From assembly GCA_947383215.1 (NCBI GenBank), contig CANDCP010000012.1:1-64000 (forward strand): a stretch of 64,000 bases of DNA. The letters run 5' to 3'. The position numbers were made by a program, and so were the translations under genes. Of this stretch, positions 26,975 through 33,215 are shown piece after piece. The notes beneath the pieces were generated by a model. The model saw nothing but the letters and a program-made list of their open reading frames with translations, searched no databases and was not told the DNA's origin. Each line of letters starts with the position of its first letter. Within the stretch, counting starts at the first letter, position 1. The DNA comes from an uncultured Roseburia sp. GTDB taxonomy: Bacteria; Bacillota; Clostridia; Lachnospirales; Lachnospiraceae.

Positions 26975-27459
26975 AAGCAGTCCTCTCCTTTTAAAATCCT
27001 CTCCTTCATCTTTTTTAAACTCCGATAGAGCATTGTCTTCATCGTATTTATATTCATTCCCAAAATACCGGCTGTTTCCTCCAGCGTAAACCCCTCAAAA
27101 TAATGCAGGACAATTATCAGACGCTCCTTTCCCCCAAGTATGTCTAACGCGTTAATTACGTCACAGGGAGTTTCGTCCGTCTCATAACGCCCCTCCCGAA
27201 TCTCATCCACGGCAACCTCCCTTGTGCATTTTTTCTTCCAGTCCAGCGCCGTATTGATCACGACGCGCCAGACCCACGTCTTAATATACGCCTCCTTTTT
27301 TACCTTTTCGGCACGGTAAATACATTTATATACGCTTTCCTGTACGATATCCATCGCATCCTGTTCATTTCTCACATAAGAATATGCAAGCCAGTACATA
27401 TCCTGATAAGAGTCCAATATCACGGCTTCAACCTTTTTTCTCAAATCCTGATATATCAT
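26971..27459 (-). CDS. sigV: ECF sigma factor, SigV-like
   Basis: 162 residues. Region 2 (DMYWLAYSYVRNEQDAMDIVQE, in the N-terminal half) and region 4 (FEGFTLEETAGILGMNINTMKT) are the two ECF sigma domains. Its partner overlaps it as an RsiV-like anti-sigma factor. It follows the SGNH esterase by 24 bp, with AGAGGTGGGA before the start, so it appears to be the third gene of the operon. The ECF promoter ahead of the MBOAT gene is of the GAAAC/CGTC kind, so the sigma factor probably drives its own operon. Confidence 0.9.
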   Translation of the reverse strand: MIYQDLRKKVEAVILDSYQDMYWLAYSYVRNEQDAMDIVQESVYKCIYRAEKVKKEAYIKTWVWRVVINTALDWKKKCTREVAVDEIREGRYETDETPCDVINALDILGGKERLIIVLHYFEGFTLEETAGILGMNINTMKTMLYRSLKKMKERILKGEDCL

Positions 27460-27483
27460 TTCCCACCTCTTCTTCTGTTTTTC

Positions 27484-28362
27484 TCATTCTATCCCATGAC
27501 AGAGAAGAAAATCTCTCCATACCGAAATGTATTTTGCCTTCAAATGCACCCCGTCAGATGTATATTCCGGATTTAATTTTGTCGTCCCTTCCAGATCAAA
27601 TACAATGTTTTCATCAAGCCAAAAGATATGCCGATTGTCCGCAAGCGTCTCTATTTTCCCGTTGCGCGCGTCAATCTCCGCATTGTTGATATAAGTTCCC
27701 TCGCTGTCCTTCTTATCCGTCACATGCATAATGCTTTCCACAAACAAAACGGCGTCCGGCTGCAATGCGCGTATTTCGTCCACAACCGCCTTGTACTGTT
27801 CATAAAAAGTATCCGCCGTCCCCCGGCCAAGCTCGTTAATGCCGAGCATAATATAAATTTTATCATATTTTCTCTGTTTTAACGCGTCCCGCACCGATAT
27901 TTTCTCCCCTCCGTTTTGATCGTCCGCAACCCGGCTGTCCATCACATCCCAGATCGTAAGGCCGTATTCTACAAAAAATTCCGTCTGATCCCACCCTGCG
28001 TACTCATACAGCGTAGACGTCCGCGAATCCCCGATAAAAAGCGCACCCTCCAGATAACTCATATCCACCTGGACAAATTCTCTCTCTTTTTCCTCCTGCT
28101 GTAAATTCTGTTCCTGCGCTTTCTTCCGTTTGTCCTTATCGTTTTTTTGCCCGGGCAGAACATCGTCCGGCTCCTTTGCCTGCCGCGTCTCGGTTTCGGG
28201 CACGGCCGCCCGAACTTTTGTCGACGTCTCGGTCTCCTTCTCCCGCTTTAATAGCGTACCCGCCGGCGTAAGCGTATATCCCGCCGCCGCAACAGCTGCC
28301 CAGAATACGGCAACAAAGCAGACCATCATTACAAAAAACGGATATCTTTTTCTCTTCATCAT
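27484..28362 (-). CDS. Membrane-anchored SGNH O-acetyltransferase/esterase (PatB-like)
   Basis: 292 residues. A signal anchor (about 7-27) is followed by a charged Glu/Lys/Gln-rich linker, then an SGNH domain. FIGDSRT near 108 gives the nucleophile serine, LGINELG the oxyanion glycine and asparagine, and SDGVHL near 270 the aspartate and histidine. In two-component O-acetylation systems (PatA/PatB, AlgI/AlgJ) such a protein moves acetyl from the MBOAT partner to sugar. The ATG at 28362 has AAGGAGG six bases upstream, a site placed over the stop of the MBOAT gene. The target is probably peptidoglycan, given the sigV-rsiV neighbours. A teichoic acid or capsule target is possible. Confidence 0.85.
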   Translation of the reverse strand: MMKRKRYPFFVMMVCFVAVFWAAVAAAGYTLTPAGTLLKREKETETSTKVRAAVPETETRQAKEPDDVLPGQKNDKDKRKKAQEQNLQQEEKEREFVQVDMSYLEGALFIGDSRTSTLYEYAGWDQTEFFVEYGLTIWDVMDSRVADDQNGGEKISVRDALKQRKYDKIYIMLGINELGRGTADTFYEQYKAVVDEIRALQPDAVLFVESIMHVTDKKDSEGTYINNAEIDARNGKIETLADNRHIFWLDENIVFDLEGTTKLNPEYTSDGVHLKAKYISVWRDFLLCHGIE

Positions 28363-28373
28363 ACGTTTCCTCC

Positions 28374-29711
28374 TTAAAAGCGAAAATACAAAAACGGATT
28401 GCTCGCATTTTTTACCATTCCATACACCGACATTCCAAATAAAAGGCCAAGCAGCAGAATCATCCATGCCCTGCGCTTATTTTTCCGATAAATCACAGAC
28501 GGTATCCTCGTACATAATACAACGGACGCCGCAAAAAATATTCCGTACCGTTCGCATGCTCTCCATATATCCGCCTGATTGACATAGACGGCGCCCTCCG
28601 TGCCAAAAAACGGGAACAACCGGCCAAAATATATGCCGATATCCTCCAGGCTTCCAATTGCAAAGAGCATCCAGCTGAGGGGAATGTAAAGCAACATATA
28701 AATTCTGGATATTATAAAATGTTTCTTTAAAATTTTCTCCAATCCGCACTTTTCCAGTACAATCAAAACCCAAATAGACACGCCCCACAATATAAAATTC
28801 CATCCTTTTCCATGCCACATACCGGTAAGCAGCCATACGATCAATAAATTTCTAATCGTTTTGCCCGTTCCCGTCCGGCTTCCTCCAAGCGGAATGTAGA
28901 CATAGTCCCGAAACCATCTCCCCAGCGTAATATGCCATCTCCGCCAAAACTCGCCTACCGTTCGCGACAGATACGGCTTATCAAAATTTTTGGGAATGGT
29001 AAATCCCATCATCTTTCCAAGTCCGATCGCCATCAGAGAATATCCGTTAAAATCAAAGAATATTTCCATTGAATACGCCGCCGCACCCAGCCATGCCATT
29101 GGTGTGGAGATACTCTCAAACCCTGCGACATTTATCTCGTTCCACAGCTTTCCCATCACATCTGCAATCAAAATCTTTGACGAAAGTCCCAAAACAAATG
29201 TCTTCAGTCCGTCCTCTAAATTTTCCATGCAATATTCCCGACGGCGGATCTGCTTTATAATATCTGCGTACAATATGATAGGCCCGGCTATCAGCTGCGG
29301 AAACATACACAGATACGCCCCGATTTCTACGACGCTGTCCGCCGGCCTGATTTTCTTTCTGTACACGTCCAGCACATAGGACGCGATCTGAAAGGTATAA
29401 AAACTGATTCCAAGCGGAATCGCGCCCGACAGATACTTAAACCCCAGCAAAATGCCAAAGTCATAGACGAGCAAAATAAGAAGAAGAACCCGCTTTGCAT
29501 CGTTTTCAATCTTCCAAAGTATTCCCGACGCCGCATAATTTAACAAAAGCGTAAAAATCAGAAGCGGAAAATATTTGATCTCTCCCATTGCATAAAAAAT
29601 AAGACTGCCGACAAACAGCGGTATATTTCGATATTTTTTCGGCGTGCAATAATAGATCGTCATAAATACGGGTAAAAACAGAAAAATAAATGATAAACTT
29701 GAGAACAACAT
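28374..29711 (-). CDS. MBOAT-family membrane O-acyltransferase (PatA/AlgI-like)
   Basis: 445 residues with about ten hydrophobic segments. The start MLFSSLSFIFLFLP and the PKNFDKPYLS / EFWRRWHITLGRWFRDY region are typical of the AlgI/PatA branch. The active-site histidine sits in TGMWHGKGWNF near 298. These proteins pass acetyl groups from cytoplasmic acetyl-CoA across the membrane to an SGNH partner, which is the next gene. First gene of the MBOAT-SGNH-sigV-rsiV set, with an ECF promoter 34-62 bp upstream and AGAGGA before the ATG. DltB belongs to the same superfamily, but no dltA, C or D genes are here. Confidence 0.92.
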   Translation of the reverse strand: MLFSSLSFIFLFLPVFMTIYYCTPKKYRNIPLFVGSLIFYAMGEIKYFPLLIFTLLLNYAASGILWKIENDAKRVLLLILLVYDFGILLGFKYLSGAIPLGISFYTFQIASYVLDVYRKKIRPADSVVEIGAYLCMFPQLIAGPIILYADIIKQIRRREYCMENLEDGLKTFVLGLSSKILIADVMGKLWNEINVAGFESISTPMAWLGAAAYSMEIFFDFNGYSLMAIGLGKMMGFTIPKNFDKPYLSRTVGEFWRRWHITLGRWFRDYVYIPLGGSRTGTGKTIRNLLIVWLLTGMWHGKGWNFILWGVSIWVLIVLEKCGLEKILKKHFIISRIYMLLYIPLSWMLFAIGSLEDIGIYFGRLFPFFGTEGAVYVNQADIWRACERYGIFFAASVVLCTRIPSVIYRKNKRRAWMILLLGLLFGMSVYGMVKNASNPFLYFRF

Positions 29712-29744
29712 ATCTTTTTCCTCTTTCGTCTCTATTTATATGAT

Positions 29745-29773
29745 TAGACGACAGAACGCTGGAAAAAGTTTCA
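29745..29773 (-). promoter_or_regulatory. ECF-type promoter of the acetylation/sigV operon
   Basis: On the minus strand TGAAAC (29768-29773), 17 bp, CGTCTA (29745-29750). The -35 box continues with a T-run (TGAAACTTTTT). This is the pattern of SigV/SigM/SigW-type promoters. Transcription would start about 26 bases before the MBOAT ATG. Confidence 0.8.
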
Positions 29774-29860
29774 TAACTTTTTGTATTTAAAAAAATCTTA
29801 ATATTTATGCCCGGACCCGATCGCCGGCCCGTCTCAAAACTTCCGTCTTCGCCGCATAAA

Positions 29861-29933
29861 AATAGAAACCGAAATTTGAATGACGCATCGGAAGAAAGCT
29901 CCCTTCGCCTCTGTTCAAAATTCGATTTCTATT
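29861..29933 (-). terminator. Long hairpin, probable terminator of the flavin reductase gene
   Basis: The 20-base arm 29861-29880 pairs with 29914-29933 with two mismatches. On the minus strand the second arm ends in TTTCTATTTTT. It lies about 70 bases after the flavin reductase stop. The rest of the 293-bp gap up to the MBOAT promoter holds nothing else I can name. Confidence 0.5.
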
Positions 29934-30004
29934 CTTATCTACCTGTACTCGATTCGCCCGACGGCGCAAACGCGCTTTTCACATCCGATTCCTGAAAAAC
30001 CGCG

Positions 30005-30514
30005 TTACCTTGCAAGCACTTCTATGATCTCGCCCACATACATGGTATGCATATTGCCGTCCGCATACCACTGCTCTTTCAGCCCGGAACTTATAAACTG
30101 TTCCTCCGTAATCCTCGTCGCAGACATTTTTTTACAAATTATCACGAGATTCCCTTCGTCTATATACGGCGTTTTATCCTGATGATAATCGACATGCATC
30201 CTGGCCCCGCCTATTTTATCTTCGTCCCTGCCGGACACTGCGCCGAGATACTTCAGCGCGCTCTTATATTTTTCTTCCAAAAACGTCAACGAAAATGTCT
30301 CTTCCCTGTCAATAAATTCCTTGGTGTAGCGCGTATCGCGGACAAACGCAAATACGACGTTCTTGCCCCAGAGTACGCCGACGCCACCCCAGCTGGCAGT
30401 CATGGTATTCGCCTTCTCCTTATTCCCGGCCGTAATCAGCATCCACTCTTTGCCGATCTTCTGAAACGGATTGAACTCGAGCATATCAATCGGATATGGT
30501 TGAAACGTATGCAT
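30005..30514 (-). CDS. Flavin reductase-like protein
   Basis: 169 residues, a single flavin-reductase-like (split-barrel FMN-binding) domain. ANTMTASWGGVGVLWGKN near 32-50 is the FMN phosphate-binding region, and VRDTRYTKEFI follows. Such proteins reduce FMN/FAD or act as small flavoproteins; the partner is unknown. Monocistronic by context, divergent from the 51-residue gene, with GAGGAA before the ATG. Confidence 0.9.
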   Translation of the reverse strand: MHTFQPYPIDMLEFNPFQKIGKEWMLITAGNKEKANTMTASWGGVGVLWGKNVVFAFVRDTRYTKEFIDREETFSLTFLEEKYKSALKYLGAVSGRDEDKIGGARMHVDYHQDKTPYIDEGNLVIICKKMSATRITEEQFISSGLKEQWYADGNMHTMYVGEIIEVLAR

Positions 30515-30680
30515 AAAATTCCTCCTCTTTCCATATCATTACCTTATTTTTCTAATTATTATACCCTCATTCCGGCAGATTGGCAACGTAAAATATTTTT
30601 TCGTTTTTCAACATATACTATCTTTAGCGCCAATGAAACACCGTCGAGCCAGCCGGGCGGCGCCGGAAAGGAGGTTGCTT

Positions 30681-30836
30681 ATGGCATCATATATCGCGCC
30701 TGAAATAAGAGATAAATTTGAAACGCTTTCTATCGACCTGAAAAATCTTATTCTTGAAAGAAATGTGCGTCTAAATAACATGTATGACTTAATTCATGTA
30801 CTGGAAGATATCGTGGCAGAGGGAGAAGCGCAATAA
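30681..30836 (+). CDS. Small helical protein of 51 residues, function unknown
   Basis: ATG at 30681 stands six bases after AAAGGAGG (30667-30674), a near-perfect ribosome site. The product is acidic and predicted helical (RDKFETLSIDLKNLI, NNMYDLIHVLEDIVAEGE), with no cysteines and no membrane segment. A stem GGAGAAGC (30822-30829) / GCTTCTCC (30837-30844) spans the stop codon. It lies alone between a flavin reductase and the Fe-S regulator. I recognise no family. Confidence 0.65.
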   Translation: MASYIAPEIRDKFETLSIDLKNLILERNVRLNNMYDLIHVLEDIVAEGEAQ

Positions 30837-30887
30837 GCTTCTCCTTCCGCCGGCAACGCGCAAATTGCGCTCCCCGGCCGCAGAGGA

Positions 30888-31322
30888 TCAAATTACATAT
30901 TCAAAACTGGCGTCCGTCTGCCATTCTACAAGATCCTGAAGCGTATATTTATCTACTACGCCGTTGATCGCCGCGTTCAGCTCCTGCCAGATACGCAAAG
31001 TCACACACCCCGACCTCCGTTCGCATTCGTTCATCTCATCCTCAAGACAGGCTACCGGCGCAAGAGAACCCTCCACGCAGCGCAAAATCATCCCCACGGT
31101 ATAATCTTTCGGCTCTCTCGCCAGGCGATATCCTCCCTGGGGACCGCGAATGCTCTTCACGATTCCCGCCCGGACAAGAATCGAAATAATCTGTTCCAAG
31201 TATTTCATTGAAATATTCTGACGCTCCGCCGTATCCTTTAACCGGACCGGCTCCGCCATATCGTTCATCGCGATATCCAAAAGCAGGCGCACCGCATACC
31301 GTCCCTTTGTCGAAATCCTCAA
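30888..31322 (-). CDS. iscR: Rrf2-family Fe-S regulator (IscR-like)
   Basis: 144 residues. The winged-helix N-terminus (ISTKGRYAVRLLLDIA ... KSIRGPQGGYRLA) is the Rrf2 signature. A cysteine set C-x7-C-x5-C near residues 95-110 fits binding of an Fe-S cluster. It is the last gene of iscS-iscU-rrf2, which suggests feedback control of Fe-S assembly by cluster status. The start is TTG with GGGGGT upstream. A CymR- or NsrR-like role is a less likely alternative. Confidence 0.87.
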   Translation of the reverse strand: MRISTKGRYAVRLLLDIAMNDMAEPVRLKDTAERQNISMKYLEQIISILVRAGIVKSIRGPQGGYRLAREPKDYTVGMILRCVEGSLAPVACLEDEMNECERRSGCVTLRIWQELNAAINGVVDKYTLQDLVEWQTDASFEYVI

Positions 31323-31400
31323 TTTTTATACCCCCATTCCCTTTATCCTTCTGTGATCGTACAATTCTTTTCGTCTCGCAAACGCCGGCGGAAAACAATC

Positions 31401-31838
31401 TTAATACTCTTCTTCCGCTTCTTCCTCTGAAATATCTGATTTCGGCTTTGAAAGCCCCTCAATCTGAATGTGATTTTTTTCGGCGTAATCCCACAACGCG
31501 GCATGTATTCCCTCCTCTGCCAGCAAAGAACAGTGGACCTTCACCGGCGGCAGCCCGTCAAGCGCCTCCATAACGGCCTGATTCGTAACCGCAAGCGCCT
31601 CTGTCACCGTTTTCCCCTTAACAAGCTCCGTAGCCATACTGCTTGTCGCAACGGCCGCGCCGCATCCGAAGGTTTTAAATTTGCAGTCGCGTATCACCTG
31701 GTTGTCGTCGATATCGAGATAAATTCTCATGATATCCCCGCATTTCGCATTGCCGACCGTGCCTACCCCGCTTGCATTTTCAATCTCCCCCACATTTCTC
31801 GGATGTTCAAAATGATCCATTACCTTCTCACTGTACAT
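31401..31838 (-). CDS. iscU: NifU-like Fe-S scaffold protein IscU
   Basis: 145 residues. The three scaffold cysteines are visible: GNAKCGD (about 35), FGCGAAVA (about 62) and VHCSLLAEEG (about 104), the last in the NifU-like branch with Asp at GDI. A C-terminal acidic tail (SEEEAEEEY) is extra. It overlaps iscS by 11 bp. AGGAGG six bases before the ATG at 31838 decides the start against an upstream ATG at 31859. Confidence 0.93.
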   Translation of the reverse strand: MYSEKVMDHFEHPRNVGEIENASGVGTVGNAKCGDIMRIYLDIDDNQVIRDCKFKTFGCGAAVATSSMATELVKGKTVTEALAVTNQAVMEALDGLPPVKVHCSLLAEEGIHAALWDYAEKNHIQIEGLSKPKSDISEEEAEEEY

Positions 31839-33039
31839 GACTCTCCTCCTGTAATTCACTGTTTTTATTTTTTATAAAATCCTCATACAGCGGCGACATT
31901 CCCCGCAGCTGTTTTACAATCTCCTTTAACGCCTCGACCGTCTGATCTAATTCCTCCTTTGTCGTTTCCGGCCCCAATGTCAGTCTGAGCGAGCCGTGCG
32001 CAATCTCATGCTCCAGGCCGATCGCAAGCAGCACATGGGAGGGATCGAGCGAACCGGAGGTACACGCCGAACCGGAGGACGCGCAGATCCCCTGCATATC
32101 CAGCTTGATTAAAAGAGATTCTCCCTCAATAAACCGAAAGCAGAAATTCACATTGTTCGGCAGCCTGAGCGTTCTGTGCCCGTTCAGGCGGCTAAACGGA
32201 ATCTCCTTCTCGATACGCGCAATCAGATAATCCCTAAGCCCGGTTTCCCGCTCTATCCGCTCCTCCATAGAAGCCATGGAAAGCTCTGCCGCTTTCGCGA
32301 AACCGACAATCCCCGTAACATTTTCCGTCCCCGCGCGCCTCTTGCGCTCCTGCGCGCCGCCGTGAACAAACGAACGAATCTTTACGCCCTTGCGAATATA
32401 CAAAAAACCGATTCCCTTCGGCCCGTTCATCTTATGCGCGCTGGCGCTTAACATGTCGATATTGAGCTTGTCCACATCGATCGGAACCTGTCCGTACGCC
32501 TGCACCGCATCGGTATGGAAGAGCACGGAATGCGCGCGCGCAATCCTTCCGATCTCCTCTATCGGCTCTATCGTCCCAATCTCATTATTTGCAAACATAA
32601 CAGAGATAAGGATTGTATCCGGACGGATAGCCTCCTCTAATTCTTCCGGGGATATAAGCCCGCACTCGTCCACATCCAGATACGTAATTTCGAATCCTGA
32701 TTTTTCCAGGTACTCGCACGTATGCAAAACGGCGTGGTGTTCGATCTTAGACGTTATAATATGGCGTCCCTTCTGTCTGTATGCCTCCGCGGCGGCCTTC
32801 AACGCCCAGTTGTCCGCCTCGCTTCCGCCCGCCGTAAAATAGATTTCCGACGAGTCGGCTCCTATCGAAGCCGCAATCACATCTCTCGCGGCCGTCACGG
32901 CCTGAAGGCTTTGCGCCCCCAGGCGGTAAATGGAAGACGCATTCCCGTAAAACTCCGTAAAATACGGAAGCATAGCCTCTACCACCTCAGGCGCGGTTTT
33001 TGTCGTCGCCGCATTATCTAAATAAATCGTTTTCTTCAT
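31828..33039 (-). CDS. iscS: Cysteine desulfurase (NifS/IscS)
   Basis: 403 residues, a PLP-dependent class V aminotransferase. The N-terminus is YLDNAATT, the PLP lysine lies in SAHKMNGPKG near 200, and the active cysteine in SSGSACTSG near 325. It releases sulfur from cysteine for cluster building on IscU. The ATG at 33039 has GAGGTG six bases upstream; a GTG three codons before it is less likely. First gene of the isc run. Confidence 0.95.
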   Translation of the reverse strand: MKKTIYLDNAATTKTAPEVVEAMLPYFTEFYGNASSIYRLGAQSLQAVTAARDVIAASIGADSSEIYFTAGGSEADNWALKAAAEAYRQKGRHIITSKIEHHAVLHTCEYLEKSGFEITYLDVDECGLISPEELEEAIRPDTILISVMFANNEIGTIEPIEEIGRIARAHSVLFHTDAVQAYGQVPIDVDKLNIDMLSASAHKMNGPKGIGFLYIRKGVKIRSFVHGGAQERKRRAGTENVTGIVGFAKAAELSMASMEERIERETGLRDYLIARIEKEIPFSRLNGHRTLRLPNNVNFCFRFIEGESLLIKLDMQGICASSGSACTSGSLDPSHVLLAIGLEHEIAHGSLRLTLGPETTKEELDQTVEALKEIVKQLRGMSPLYEDFIKNKNSELQEESHVQ

Positions 33040-33058
33040 ATATGTCACCTCATATAAA

Positions 33059-33115
33059 TTCCTAGTTATTTTCTTGGTTTTATTTGATCGTACTACTTTT
33101 TTCCTAGTGTGTCAA
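33059..33115 (-). promoter_or_regulatory. isc promoter with two ACTAGGAA boxes
   Basis: TTGACA (33110-33115), 17 bp, TACGAT (33087-33092) on the minus strand. The octamer ACTAGGAA occurs twice, at 33101-33108 (between -35 and -10) and at 33059-33066 (downstream), starting 42 bp apart. Likely regulator sites, perhaps for the Rrf2 protein of the same operon. Confidence 0.6.
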
Positions 33116-33174
33116 TATGTAATTCTTTTGTGAACTTTTTACAAAAAATTATAGATTTTGTGGATTTTATCATT

Positions 33175-33180
33175 TATAAT
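33175..33180 (+). promoter_or_regulatory. -10 box of the hydrogenase-EAL gene
   Basis: TATAAT at 33175-33180, 35 bp upstream of the start. A -35 is weak (TAGATT at 33152-33157, 17 bp before). Confidence 0.4.
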
Positions 33181-33215
33181 AACAAGTAATAATTCTATTT
33201 TTAAGGGTGATTTTT

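Noticed and set aside
28374..29711. MBOAT gene as dltB of a D-alanylation operon
   Set aside because: dltA, dltC and dltD are absent, and the partner is an SGNH protein beside sigV-rsiV.
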